64,000 nucleotides of DNA from an uncultured Gemmatimonadota bacterium (GCA_913043255.1 CAJWLK010000001.1:487752-551751); one strand, 5' to 3'; shown: positions 8,132 to 17,940, counted from the stretch's first letter. The notes: a model not told the origin generated them from the letters alone. Numbers and translations are program-made.

Positions 8132-11100
8132 TCTTAAGGACGTTTCAAAAGCTCGCGGAGGAAGCCAACCTACCAGAGGCGCTTTCCCGTGATGGGGGAC
8201 ATGTACCCCTATATAGCCTCCCGGGCGCAGCGACATCCGCATTAGCGCTTTCTTTAGCAGATTTGTCACCAGGAGTTCCGATCGTACTCGTAGCTATTTC
8301 ACCAGAACATGCCGACAAGCTACACGAAGATCTACTAGCATTAGGTGACCTTCGAACCCGTTGCTATCCACAGCGTGAGGCACTCCCGTATGGAGATGAA
8401 GATCCCCACATAGAAATCTCCGCTCAACGCGTGGATGCTCTTGCCGCTCTGCTCGCGAACCGATGTCGTGTTTTGGTGACAACAGCACGAGCACTGATTG
8501 AACGGTCTCCGATTCCAGTGCATTCAGGAGAATCGCTTTCCCTAGATCTTTCAATTGGGGACGGTGCTCCACTTGAGGACTTGGCAGACAGACTAGAACG
8601 TATGGGATTCATTCGGACTCATTCCGTACGCGAGATAGGTGATTTCACAGTCCGGGGAGGATTAATCGACGCCTTCCCATTCGGCCATCCCGCACCTCTT
8701 AGAATTGAACTATGGGGTGATGAAATAGTGTCGTTGCGTCGGTTTGATGCTTTGACACAGCGATCAACCGAAACCTGCGATAACGCACAGATTCTCCCAA
8801 TTGATCTTATGGCTGGAGAAGATAAAGGTAACACCGAACGACGGTCACTTGTTGAACTACTCCCATCCAATGCGATCATGGTTCACCTGGAGCCCGAAAA
8901 TGGGATCAAGGCACGTTCCAGACTGTGGAATGAGATCCGAGAAGCCCGAAAACGGGCGAGTGATCAGGAAGTAACCACAGACGTACTCGCGGTGCCACCT
9001 TCAGACGCGGAATTGAGGCTCAAGCAGTTTCGCAGGATTGAATTCATTACTGATAACACGGAAAACATGCCTGGCGCGATTCAATTGCCTGTTGAGCCGC
9101 CCCCAAAAATTGATCGAGACATGAAACGACTCATCGCACAGATCTCGCGCACATACGAGGAAGGAGGCCAAACCTTAATCCTGTGCGATAACGAAGGGCA
9201 GATCGAACGTCTTGAAGAAATCGTGGTCGAGCGAGCGGGCCGCGACATGATCCAACACGTGACCTTAGCAGTCGGATCGTTATCTGGAGGCTTCCGGGTC
9301 GATCCACCCTCCAACCTCACAGTGCTCACGGACCATGAGGTGTTTCGCAGAGCGTACCGACGACACCGTGTCCGGTTCAAGGGTGCAGCCACTCTCGAGT
9401 CAATTGCATCAATTCAACCTGGGGATTACGTGGTCCATATCGACCATGGGATTGGCCGGTACCATGGTATACAACGAGTCAAAGTCGATGGGCAAACAAT
9501 CGAAACTTTGGAGATCGAATACGCTGATGGTGAATTGCTCCGACTTCCCCACTATCGACTGGATTTAATCGAGCGCTGGGGGAGCATTCCATCCAATGCA
9601 CGGCCACCCAGGGTGCACAAACTTGGCGGGAAAAAGTGGAGCCGGCTGAAGCGAAGAACTGTCTCCGCCATTGAAGAAACAGCGGTGGACCTCTTGCAAT
9701 TGTATGCGAGGCGCAAGTTAGCGGAGGGTCGGGCATTCGCATCCGATAATCTGTGGCAGACTGAGATGGAGTCTGCTTTTATTTATGAGGAAACACCACA
9801 CCAAATTGAAGCTTGGAAAGCTGTCTGTGAAGATCTCGAAAAACCAAATCCGATGGATCGTCTCATTTGTGGAGACGTAGGGTTTGGGAAAACAGAAATT
9901 GCGATCCGAGCAGCTTTCAAGGTGGCGTTAGAGGGGGCACAAGTCGCAATACTCGCTCCGACAACTATCCTGGTTGAACAACACTTACGTACATTCCAAG
10001 AACGCCTCGCCGCCTTTCCCCTCCGCATAGAGAGCTTGTCACGCTTCCGCACCTCTTCCGAACAAAAGGAGGTCATAGGAAAACTGGCTAGCGGACATAT
10101 CGACCTGGTAATCGGAACCCATCGGCTTCTGTCACAGGACATAACATTCAAAGATCTGGGATTGTTGATTGTTGATGAAGAACAGCGGTTTGGTGTCAAG
10201 CAGAAAGAACACCTGAAGGAACTTCGTGAGGCCGTTGATGTGTTGACACTAACGGCTACCCCTATCCCAAGAACGCTTCATCTCGCACTGGGCGGGATTC
10301 GCGACCTATCTTTGATGCGGACGCCACCCAGGAATCGCATGCCTATCATCACCCATGTCTTGGATTGGGATGCTTCGATCCTTGAAGAAGCACTCCGGCG
10401 GGAACTAGACCGAGGCGGGCAGATATTCTTCGTACATGACCGAGTAGAAACCATCGATGCCCTTGCCCGGCGAGTACAGCACCTCCTGCCGGAAGCACGC
10501 ACCGTGATCGCACACGGACAGATGCCAGAGCGAGCCCTTGAAGATGCCATGTACAATTTTATAGAGGGCGACATCGACATCCTCATCTGCACATCCATCA
10601 TCGAAAACGGGCTCGATGTGCCATCAGCAAACACAATGATCGTTCATAGAGCACATAACTTCGGACTAGCACAACTCTATCAACTACGTGGCCGCATCGG
10701 ACGCTCACACAGAAGGGCATATTGTTACCTTCTTGTGCCTGAAAACGTTGCGCCAGAAGCTACAGAACGCCTGAGAGTTCTCGAGCACCATACAGAACTA
10801 GGATCGGGGTATGACATAGCCTTGAAGGACCTTGAGTTCAGAGGTACGGGTAATCTACTAGGCTCCGATCAGAGCGGTTTTGCTACGGCCGTTGGAATCG
10901 AGACATATCAAAGACTTGTGGAGAGCACGGTGCAGCGCCTCAAGGGTGATGGGACCATGGAAACAAAACCTGGAATACAGATCAGTGTTGATGGAGAATC
11001 ATTTCTCCCTGATGATTATGTGTCCGAACCCCAGCAGAAGGTGAATCTCTATCGTCGGCTCTCCCGCCTTGACAATTGGGAAAAAATCGAAGACATGAGG

Positions 11101-11424
11101 GACGAATTGCGGGACCGGTTCGGACCACTTCCAAAGCCAACTGCCCGACTGCTGGATTCGGCAAAACTACGCGTTCTAGGCACCACCGTGGGGGCGGCAT
11201 GGATTCGCGTGTCAGACACGAACGCGCGGATCACATTCCAAGAATCAGCGACCCCCCAGCTTGGGCTACTTAAGAATGCACTCGTAGAGCACCAACTCGA
11301 CGTTGAAGTTAGACGGCTTCAACCGTTATCCTTGGTGCTACGACGGGCCGGACCTGAGCCCTTACTACCAACACTAGTGGAAGCCCTTGGGCTTTTATCT
11401 GGTGCAACCGGCGAACGGGGCTGA
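8128..11424 (+). CDS. mfd: Transcription-repair coupling factor
   Basis: DNA translocase that displaces stalled RNA polymerase and recruits UvrA. In order: a UvrB-like N-terminal module, the RNA polymerase interaction domain (IQPGDYVVHIDHGIGRYHGI), the RecG-like motor with Walker A GDVGFGKTE and the DEEQRFGVKQKE box, helicase motifs TATPIPRTLHLALGG and QLRGRIGRSHRRAYCYLL, and a C-terminal TRCF domain. The track starts at TTG 8263 (1053 aa), which cuts into conserved sequence: the frame upstream encodes LYSLPGAATSALALSLAD, the usual first strand and helix. The frame is open back to a TAG at 8110 with no ATG, GTG or TTG. CTG 8128 overlaps the preceding TGA and gives 1098 residues. Identity is certain; the start is inferred. 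Confidence 0.95.
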   Translation: MILRTFQKLAEEANLPEALSRDGGHVPLYSLPGAATSALALSLADLSPGVPIVLVAISPEHADKLHEDLLALGDLRTRCYPQREALPYGDEDPHIEISAQRVDALAALLANRCRVLVTTARALIERSPIPVHSGESLSLDLSIGDGAPLEDLADRLERMGFIRTHSVREIGDFTVRGGLIDAFPFGHPAPLRIELWGDEIVSLRRFDALTQRSTETCDNAQILPIDLMAGEDKGNTERRSLVELLPSNAIMVHLEPENGIKARSRLWNEIREARKRASDQEVTTDVLAVPPSDAELRLKQFRRIEFITDNTENMPGAIQLPVEPPPKIDRDMKRLIAQISRTYEEGGQTLILCDNEGQIERLEEIVVERAGRDMIQHVTLAVGSLSGGFRVDPPSNLTVLTDHEVFRRAYRRHRVRFKGAATLESIASIQPGDYVVHIDHGIGRYHGIQRVKVDGQTIETLEIEYADGELLRLPHYRLDLIERWGSIPSNARPPRVHKLGGKKWSRLKRRTVSAIEETAVDLLQLYARRKLAEGRAFASDNLWQTEMESAFIYEETPHQIEAWKAVCEDLEKPNPMDRLICGDVGFGKTEIAIRAAFKVALEGAQVAILAPTTILVEQHLRTFQERLAAFPLRIESLSRFRTSSEQKEVIGKLASGHIDLVIGTHRLLSQDITFKDLGLLIVDEEQRFGVKQKEHLKELREAVDVLTLTATPIPRTLHLALGGIRDLSLMRTPPRNRMPIITHVLDWDASILEEALRRELDRGGQIFFVHDRVETIDALARRVQHLLPEARTVIAHGQMPERALEDAMYNFIEGDIDILICTSIIENGLDVPSANTMIVHRAHNFGLAQLYQLRGRIGRSHRRAYCYLLVPENVAPEATERLRVLEHHTELGSGYDIALKDLEFRGTGNLLGSDQSGFATAVGIETYQRLVESTVQRLKGDGTMETKPGIQISVDGESFLPDDYVSEPQQKVNLYRRLSRLDNWEKIEDMRDELRDRFGPLPKPTARLLDSAKLRVLGTTVGAAWIRVSDTNARITFQESATPQLGLLKNALVEHQLDVEVRRLQPLSLVLRRAGPEPLLPTLVEALGLLSGATGERG

Positions 11425-11451
11425 TCCTCTGAGGGAGGAGCATAAGGGAAC

Positions 11452-12855
11452 GTGAAGGATAATTATATTGTGAGCAAAGTACTTTGGGCCCTGACCATTG
11501 GGATTTCGTGCGTTCTACTAGTTCAACCATCGCTAGGCCGTGCCCAGGAAAGGGAAACAACTTCCAACAGTGACGCAAAAAGCTCAGATGAATTTCCTGA
11601 GGGGGTCGAACAGACCGATCGAGTTGTCGCTGTAGTTGGGGACACCGCAATCCTCTTATCCGAACTCGAGATCCGGCTGTTTGAGCTTCAGAGCCAAGGG
11701 GCACGGGTCCCACAGCGGGACACTCCAGAATGGACAGACTTTGCCCGACAAGTCCTCGTGGCAGAAATCGACAACATCATCCTACTGCAACAGGCAAAGC
11801 GTGCTGGGCTAACACCAGATGTAAGTCGTGTTGATCAGATGGTTGAAGATGAATACCAGCGCCGCCGGGAACAATTCGCTACCGACGAGGAAATGATGCA
11901 GGCGGTTGAGGCGGCGGGAATGAATATGCTCCAATACAGGCAGATGCTTCGGCGCGCGTCAGAAGCCGAGTCTCTCTTCATGGAGTACCGATATTCTATG
12001 GAACAAAGGACCGACCTTCCTCCCGTCCTTGTCACCGAGTCTGAGATGCAAGCCTTCTTTGAAGAACGCCAGGGCGATCAACAATTACGGCCGGCATTGA
12101 TCTCATTCAACCAAATAGTGATCACACCATCCCCAAGCGGCGCAGCTCGCGATAGTGCCCGCGCTCGTATAATCCGCATCCAGAGCGAGCTGGGAGTCGG
12201 GGAGGATTTTGAAGTGGTTGCTCGACGCCATTCCGACGATGAGCAAACCCGAGAGCGGGGAGGCGAACTAGGTTGGATGAGCCGGAACACCGTCGTAAAA
12301 CCATTCGGCGATGCGGTCTGGGCATCACGTCCTGGGCAAGTCCTGATAAATCCCGTCCAAACGCAGTTTGGAATTCACATTATTAAAATTGAGCGTCAGC
12401 GCGGAGCCGAGCGATTTCTCAGACACATCCTCATCCGACCTGAGATCAGAGATGCAGATGTAGACTCATCATACTCCATCGCAGAGCAAATTGCTGACAG
12501 TCTCCGAGCTGGGGTGGACCCCGAGCGCTTAACCGCTCTTTTTAGGGATGATGTCGCTGACGAGGATGTTCGATTCGATGACGTGCCTGTAAACCAACTG
12601 ACGGACCGGTTTATGGGTGAGGTTTCAAGAGCCTTTGAGAACATAGTCTCGGGACAGGTATATGGTCCCCTAGAACTTGAACGGGGTGGGCCAAAAGAGT
12701 TTGCTCTAATTCAAGTCGTTACCTACCGTCCAGAGGGTCCTCTTGAGTTTGACGATGTTCGCGATCAAATCCGGCAAACTATCCGTCAGACAAAGCAGTT
12801 AGACATCCTGTTGGGTGAGATTCGGTCTAATACATTCGTTGATGTGAAGCTCTGA
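11452..12855 (+). CDS. surA: Periplasmic peptidyl-prolyl isomerase / chaperone, SurA-like
   Basis: Outer-membrane protein chaperone with prolyl isomerase domains, 467 residues. An N-terminal hydrophobic segment (VLWALTIGISCVLLVQPSLG) ends at AQER, consistent with export. The SurA N-domain begins at DRVVAVVGDTAILLSELEIR. A parvulin domain follows (ISFNQIVITPS...DFEVVARRHSDDEQTRERGGELGW...FGIHIIKIERQ). A second, more diverged one starts at RFLRHILIRPEI. It starts at GTG behind GAGGGAGGAG and lies 27 bases after mfd. Its presence supports a Gram-negative envelope. Confidence 0.88.
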   Translation: MKDNYIVSKVLWALTIGISCVLLVQPSLGRAQERETTSNSDAKSSDEFPEGVEQTDRVVAVVGDTAILLSELEIRLFELQSQGARVPQRDTPEWTDFARQVLVAEIDNIILLQQAKRAGLTPDVSRVDQMVEDEYQRRREQFATDEEMMQAVEAAGMNMLQYRQMLRRASEAESLFMEYRYSMEQRTDLPPVLVTESEMQAFFEERQGDQQLRPALISFNQIVITPSPSGAARDSARARIIRIQSELGVGEDFEVVARRHSDDEQTRERGGELGWMSRNTVVKPFGDAVWASRPGQVLINPVQTQFGIHIIKIERQRGAERFLRHILIRPEIRDADVDSSYSIAEQIADSLRAGVDPERLTALFRDDVADEDVRFDDVPVNQLTDRFMGEVSRAFENIVSGQVYGPLELERGGPKEFALIQVVTYRPEGPLEFDDVRDQIRQTIRQTKQLDILLGEIRSNTFVDVKL

Positions 12856-12925
12856 CGAAAATTGCGACATAAAGGATGCCGAGAGTGATAGGTTTCGAGG
12901 ACTAAAGAGGGAGAGGAAGACGAAA

Positions 12926-13867
12926 GTGCCTCGAATTGGTATAACGCTGGGCGATCCGCGCGGAATCGGACCAGAAGTAACGGCGGCAGCGCTCCGAGAT
13001 TTCATCGGACTCAAACCCGTTCTGATCGGACCAAAAGCGCTCGGATCAGTCGGACGCGAGCTTGAAGAACTAGGCGTTTGGGAATCTGTCGGCGAGTGGG
13101 AACCTGGGGGAGGTCCTCGCTTAGCAGGAGAACTCTCGGCGAAGGCTATTGAGCGAGCTGTTAGGTTAGCAAGCGATGGAGAGCTGGATGGTATCGTCAC
13201 CGCTCCCATCAGTAAGGCCGCACTTCACGCAGCAGGATACCCCTTCCCTGGGCACACAGAGTTCCTCCAAACTCTCACCGGAGCGGCTGAAGTTACGATG
13301 ATGATGGCAGCTGAGCGTACTCCAATTGGCGGTCCGCTTCGACTTGCCCTTCTCACGGCGCACATGCCACTAAATGATGTGCCTGATGCGCTGAACGTAG
13401 ATCTGGTCACAGTGAAAACTCGGATCGCTATTGACGCACTTCGCAGATGGTGGGGCATTCCACAGCCTCGTGTGACGTTCGCAGGCCTCAATCCACACGC
13501 AGGTGAAGGAGGTCTGTTCGGGGATGAGGAACAGAAGGTATTGGCGCCTGCAATCAACAAATTATCTACTGACTCGAAGATCGAGCTGCTGGGCGTTTTT
13601 CCCGGAGATACCGTATTTCTGCAAGCAATCGAAGGTAAGGCAGACCTCGTAGTCACTCCCTATCATGACGTCGGGCTCGCCGTGTTGAAGACGCTGGCAA
13701 GAGACGAGGGAGTAAACGTGACGGCAGGACTTCCGTTCCCGCGCACATCTCCCGATCACGGCACGGCAATCGATATCGCTGGAACAAAGTCGGCAGATCC
13801 AGGAGCAATGCGTGCGGCGATTGATCTCTGTATCCGATTCTGCAGTGCAAGTGTAAGCACCCAATGA
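12926..13867 (+). CDS. pdxA: 4-hydroxythreonine-4-phosphate dehydrogenase
   Basis: NAD-dependent oxidation and decarboxylation of 4-phosphohydroxy-L-threonine in pyridoxal phosphate synthesis. The 313 residues carry the family landmarks ITLGDPRGIGPEV, GIVTAPISKAALHAAGYPFPGHTE, the metal-binding region TAHMPL, GLNPHAGEGGLFGDEE and the C-terminal TPYHDVGLAVLKTLA and FPRTSPDHGTAIDIAG. Length is normal. The start is GTG. ftsE starts inside its stop codon (ATGA). The pairing with cell division genes is positional; several PLP enzymes in the window (cystathionine beta-synthase, aminotransferases) would use the product. Confidence 0.95.
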   Translation: MPRIGITLGDPRGIGPEVTAAALRDFIGLKPVLIGPKALGSVGRELEELGVWESVGEWEPGGGPRLAGELSAKAIERAVRLASDGELDGIVTAPISKAALHAAGYPFPGHTEFLQTLTGAAEVTMMMAAERTPIGGPLRLALLTAHMPLNDVPDALNVDLVTVKTRIAIDALRRWWGIPQPRVTFAGLNPHAGEGGLFGDEEQKVLAPAINKLSTDSKIELLGVFPGDTVFLQAIEGKADLVVTPYHDVGLAVLKTLARDEGVNVTAGLPFPRTSPDHGTAIDIAGTKSADPGAMRAAIDLCIRFCSASVSTQ

Positions 13868-14694
13868 TCCAATTTTACAATGTATCGAAGATTCATCCGC
13901 GCACAGGTTCCGCTGTAGCTGAGATTAGCTTCCATCTCCGGAAGGGCGAGTTCACTTTCTTGACTGGCCATTCTGGAGCTGGAAAATCAACTATTCTGAA
14001 ACTGATTCACTTTCAGACACGTCCCACCAAAGGAGAACTACAAGTTTTACGCTATCACAGCTCAAGAACCAAGCGCCGCCAGATTCCAAACCTGCGGAGA
14101 CGGGTAGGGTTTGTGTTCCAAGATTTCAAACTGCTTGCAGGTTTGACAGCCGCAGAGAATGTGGCGTTCGCACTCAAGGTTACTGGGGTATCTCGACGCG
14201 AGACTGACCGAAAAGTTGAACAACTACTCAATCAGGTCAGTCTATCTGAAAAGGCAAAATCACTTTCATCAGAATTGTCTGCTGGAGAAAAACAACGGGT
14301 TGTCATAGCACGCGCCTTAGCGACAAATCCACTGCTGCTCTTAGCTGACGAGCCGATGGGGAACCTTGATGCCGAGGCGTCTGAGGAGATCTTCCAGTTG
14401 TTCTGGAGGCTCCACCTTGAAGGCATGGCCGTGGTCATGGCGACACATAACACGGAACTGGTCCGTAGAACCCCGGGCGTAAGAGTTTTAGAGCTTAAAA
14501 ATGGTCAACTCATATCCGATTCGGCGGTGGAGACAGAGCCACTCCCAAGTGTTAGTGAAGGGAGTTCGTTAGAATCACCCCCAATATCTCCCCCCCAAAA
14601 ACCCATTTTATCGGCATCAAATAAAAACCCTGTGCCAGAGGTGTCCACGGACGTCCCCCACGAGAGTGCACCTAGTCAGCGTGAAAACACGTGA
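13864..14694 (+). CDS. ftsE: Cell division ATP-binding protein FtsE with a C-terminal tail
   Basis: ATPase of the FtsEX complex, which controls septal peptidoglycan hydrolysis. ABC motifs are complete: Walker A GHSGAGKST, signature ELSAGEKQR, Walker B LLLADEPMGNLD and the H-loop THN. Typical FtsE ends near residue 220-230. This one has about 45 further residues rich in Ser, Pro and Glu (PLPSVSEGSSLESPPISPPQ), probably disordered. It starts in the pdxA stop (ATGA) and its own stop overlaps the ftsX start (GTGA). Confidence 0.94.
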   Translation: MIQFYNVSKIHPRTGSAVAEISFHLRKGEFTFLTGHSGAGKSTILKLIHFQTRPTKGELQVLRYHSSRTKRRQIPNLRRRVGFVFQDFKLLAGLTAAENVAFALKVTGVSRRETDRKVEQLLNQVSLSEKAKSLSSELSAGEKQRVVIARALATNPLLLLADEPMGNLDAEASEEIFQLFWRLHLEGMAVVMATHNTELVRRTPGVRVLELKNGQLISDSAVETEPLPSVSEGSSLESPPISPPQKPILSASNKNPVPEVSTDVPHESAPSQRENT

Positions 14695-15563
14695 GACACT
14701 TGCGTGAGGCACTCGCTGGATTTCGCCGAACTCCATTGCTTAGTACACTTTCGATCAGTGCTATCAGCCTAAGCCTTGTAATCATGGGCTTATTCGGATT
14801 AAGCGCCCACAACATCGGATCAGCGATCAGCGATATCGAGCGTCGTGTAGAGGTCGTGGGCTATCTGCTCGAAGACATGAAGCCTGACCAGGTTCAGATA
14901 GCGCAACAGGAGTTGGAGGCTTTTCCAGAGATTGAAGAGGTACTTTATGTGTCGAAAAAAGAGGCACTGGCAAACGCACAGAGGGACCTCCCCGAGTTCT
15001 CCGAAATCTACGAAGAACTTCGAGTTAACCCACTCCCCGCCTCTCTACATCTGAGGCTGAAGCCTGGTTTTCGAACACCTGAGTCGGTCCAGATAACGGC
15101 TGAGCATCTTCGAGGATATGAATTCATAGAAGAGGTTCGCTTCGGCGAAGGCTGGGTTGAGCAGCTCTTCACAATTCGACGGATTGCTGGTGGAGTTTCG
15201 GCTATCCTCGGAGGGGCATTCGCGGTTGTGGCTATTCTGTTAATTTTCACATCAGTTGAAATCGCCATCCTAGCTCGTTCTGAAGAGATCGAGATCATGC
15301 AAATAATTGGAGCTAAAGACCGATATGTGCAATTTCCCTTCGTCATCGAGGGGTTCATCAAAGGCTTGATGGGTGGGCTGATTGCCCTCGGTCTCACTCG
15401 CCTCACGTATGGGAGTTTCCGTTACCAGTTTGCAGAGTTCGACAATCTCCTCTGGTTACCGAACAATTGGGTAGTTGGAGGGGTCCTAACAGCTTGTGCA
15501 ATCGGGATGATATCGGCAGTTGTTTCGGTGCATCGGGAACTCGGACGAGCGTATGCAACGTAG
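14691..15563 (+). CDS. ftsX: Cell division protein FtsX
   Basis: Membrane partner of FtsE, 290 residues. An N-terminal membrane helix (LLSTLSISAISLSLVIMGLFGL) is followed by an extracellular loop of about 120 residues (VEVVGYLLEDMKPDQVQIAQ onward), the part that contacts periplasmic regulators. Three C-terminal helices follow, the first starting near ISAILGGAFAVVAILLIFTS. It starts with GTG overlapping the ftsE stop, and its last 11 bases overlap the EnvC-like gene, so ftsE, ftsX and envC form a translationally coupled block. Confidence 0.94.
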   Translation: MRHLREALAGFRRTPLLSTLSISAISLSLVIMGLFGLSAHNIGSAISDIERRVEVVGYLLEDMKPDQVQIAQQELEAFPEIEEVLYVSKKEALANAQRDLPEFSEIYEELRVNPLPASLHLRLKPGFRTPESVQITAEHLRGYEFIEEVRFGEGWVEQLFTIRRIAGGVSAILGGAFAVVAILLIFTSVEIAILARSEEIEIMQIIGAKDRYVQFPFVIEGFIKGLMGGLIALGLTRLTYGSFRYQFAEFDNLLWLPNNWVVGGVLTACAIGMISAVVSVHRELGRAYAT

Positions 15564-16773
15564 GAGAGGTTGGACGATCGTTGTCTTTTTAGCTGCAATC
15601 CTATGCACCACTTTCTCAAGTATGAATGCTCAGGATCCCAACCAGCTTCGACAGCAGATTAATACTAGTCAGACGCGGTTAGACCAGATTCGCGCCGAAC
15701 GTCAACAGCTCCAACAGCAACTCAGTGACCTCACTGGACAGGTTACCGACATCAGCGAAGAGATCTCAAACATCGAGAACCAGATCGCGGCCTCGACCAG
15801 CCTCCTAGCAGAACTCAATATTCAACTTGGGACCCTTAGCGATCAGGTTACTGTTATGACGCGAGATATGCTCAATACACGAGATGAACTCGCGGTCCGC
15901 ACGGTCACTCTCCACCAGAGGCTGCGGGAGATATATAAAAGAGGTCCACTTCGACCAATCCAGGTACTATTTTCATCCCATTCATTCTCTGACCTACTCA
16001 ACCGCTACAAATATCTTCATGATGTAGCGCTCTTTGACCGTATGCTCGTTTACGAGGTCCATAATCTTGAGCAAAGACTCACGGATCAGCGAGCAACACT
16101 ATCTACAGATGCGCAAACGATCCGACGTGTTCGACTTGAGAGGCTTAGCGAGTTTGATGAATTAGAAAGACTAGAAACCCAACGACAACGTCGACTAGGG
16201 GTATTTACTGGGCGTCAGAGTGAAGCCCGTTCTACGCTGACACAACTAGCGACGGAAGAACAACAATTACGAACCTTGCTCGAAGAACTTGAAGAGAGAC
16301 GCCGAAGGAATGAACGAGAGATAGGAATTGCCACGATCTCCAATCTCACCACTTCAGATTTCGGAAACCTTAACTGGCCTTTAGACGGCGATATCCTCTA
16401 TCAGTTTGGCCCACAGCGTGAGGGTAACACGACTATCCCACGCGAAGGTCTTGGCATTAGAGCAGAACGCGGTTCTCCTGTCCATGCGGTCGACACCGGA
16501 ACTGTAGGATCCGTCGTGGCACGCTCATCTGGCCAAACCGTGATCCTCGACCATGGAGGGGGCTTTTACTCTTCATACCAAAGACTCCAGAACGTGACCG
16601 TCACTCAGAACCAACGAGTCGAACAGGGGCAAATAATCGGATATGTGGGGGGCGACAGCACAAATCCGCACATAGAGTTTCAAATCTACGAACCTAGCAG
16701 CGCGGGCCCACGGGCAGTTGATCCTGTGCGATGGCTGCGAAACCGAACGAGAGGAAACGATCACAATGAGTGA
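15553..16773 (+). CDS. EnvC-like murein hydrolase activator (coiled coil plus degenerate LytM)
   Basis: Periplasmic adaptor expected to bind FtsX and switch on amidases. A signal segment (GWTIVVFLAAILCTTFSSMNAQ) precedes about 220 residues of heptad-rich coiled coil (QQQLSDLTGQVTDISEEISN). The C-terminal M23/LytM fold starts near NLNWPLDGDILYQFG. Catalytic M23 enzymes have an H-x3-D pair and an HxH motif; here the corresponding stretches read REGLGIRAERGSP and NPHIEFQIY, so zinc ligands appear lost, as in E. coli EnvC. The start is placed at ATG 15553 (MQRRRG), 11 residues into the tracked ORF, because it gives a normal signal peptide. Confidence 0.85.
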   Translation: MQRRRGWTIVVFLAAILCTTFSSMNAQDPNQLRQQINTSQTRLDQIRAERQQLQQQLSDLTGQVTDISEEISNIENQIAASTSLLAELNIQLGTLSDQVTVMTRDMLNTRDELAVRTVTLHQRLREIYKRGPLRPIQVLFSSHSFSDLLNRYKYLHDVALFDRMLVYEVHNLEQRLTDQRATLSTDAQTIRRVRLERLSEFDELERLETQRQRRLGVFTGRQSEARSTLTQLATEEQQLRTLLEELEERRRRNEREIGIATISNLTTSDFGNLNWPLDGDILYQFGPQREGNTTIPREGLGIRAERGSPVHAVDTGTVGSVVARSSGQTVILDHGGGFYSSYQRLQNVTVTQNQRVEQGQIIGYVGGDSTNPHIEFQIYEPSSAGPRAVDPVRWLRNRTRGNDHNE

Positions 16774-17905
16774 CTCGACACGTTCGGAAATCCAGCTGCC
16801 GTGGGGTCAGGTTAGGTTATGCGAACGTATCTCGGGGGCACTGGCAGGTGGGCGCTTTCCTCAGTCGCTACTCATCCATGGACCTAAGGGAGTCGGCAAA
16901 CAATCCATGGCCTTATGGATCGCGGCTTCGCTTCAGTGTAATAGTGAAGGAGGTCCGTGCGGTACCTGCCGCAGTTGTCGTCTAGCTGCGCACCTCGAGC
17001 ACCCTGACATTCATTTACACTTCCCGATGCCACGACCGAAAAGGGCGAGTTCAAGCGCCAAGCTCCGCGAAACGATTGAAAAACAGCGGCAGGAACGTCT
17101 AGCCACTCTGCGCCAAAATCCCGAAGTGGTACTGGATGAAGGTGAAACAACAGGAATATATGTTTCAGCGATCCATGCAATCCGAGAAGAGGCTTCAAGG
17201 CGTCCAGCGATGGCCAAACGTGCGGTCTTCATCGTGAGTGACGCTGATCGCATGGTTCCACAAGCTGCAAGCCAAGAAGCGGCAAACGCGTTTCTCAAAC
17301 TGCTTGAAGAGCCCCCATTGTTTGCTTACATCATCTTAACCGCCACCTATCCTGAATTGCTGCTTCCGACAATTCGTTCGCGTACCGTGTCGCTTCGGAT
17401 CCCTCCTTTATCTGAAGACGAAGTGACTAGATATTTAACAGATGAACTCAATGCTCCAGCCGATGCAGCCCGTAATGTAGCCCGACGTTCAGAGGGAGTA
17501 GTGGGGAGAGCGAAACATTTGTTGGAGTCCGACACGTCTGAGTCACAGAGGTCAGGTGAACGCCTGCTAACCGCAGCCCTCGAAGAAGGCGCCGAGAAGC
17601 GCTATCAGGTTGCATCGGAATACTCTGCAAGAGGTGCCCGTGCAGTCCTTCAACCAGCGTTAGAGGAGCTTCGGGTTAGATTGAGAGATGTCATGTGTGC
17701 GAGTGCAGGGGCCGAGGCAGCAATCCTTGACCCAACCCACTTGCGGGTATTGCTCAAGGACCGCCGTGTCCCCCTGACAGGGGTTATCCAAGCGATGAGA
17801 GTGGTTGATAACGCCCTTGAGAGTGTCACCCGTAACATAAATCCTCAATCCACGGTTACCGTTCTGCTCAAGGACATGAACAACGCATTCAGCGGAACCC
17901 ACTAG
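16766..17905 (+). CDS. holB: DNA polymerase III subunit delta prime (clamp loader)
   Basis: Clamp-loader subunit of the AAA+ superfamily. Seen: the N-terminal partner motif PQSLLIHGPKGVGKQS (Walker A like), the zinc module CGTCRSC with a preceding Cys, the conserved VFIVSDADRM and AANAFLKLLEEPP, and a sensor region LPTIRSRTVSLRI, where the usual SRC reads SRT. About 380 residues from ATG 16766, which overlaps the end of the EnvC-like gene by 8 bases; the tracked start at 16718 would extend into that gene. gamma/tau-type paralogues also share parts of this fold, but the short length and degenerate ATPase fit delta prime. Confidence 0.85.
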   Translation: MSDSTRSEIQLPWGQVRLCERISGALAGGRFPQSLLIHGPKGVGKQSMALWIAASLQCNSEGGPCGTCRSCRLAAHLEHPDIHLHFPMPRPKRASSSAKLRETIEKQRQERLATLRQNPEVVLDEGETTGIYVSAIHAIREEASRRPAMAKRAVFIVSDADRMVPQAASQEAANAFLKLLEEPPLFAYIILTATYPELLLPTIRSRTVSLRIPPLSEDEVTRYLTDELNAPADAARNVARRSEGVVGRAKHLLESDTSESQRSGERLLTAALEEGAEKRYQVASEYSARGARAVLQPALEELRVRLRDVMCASAGAEAAILDPTHLRVLLKDRRVPLTGVIQAMRVVDNALESVTRNINPQSTVTVLLKDMNNAFSGTH

Positions 17906-17940
17906 TGAACCAGAGCTTGTCGTATAACAATGGTTCGAAC

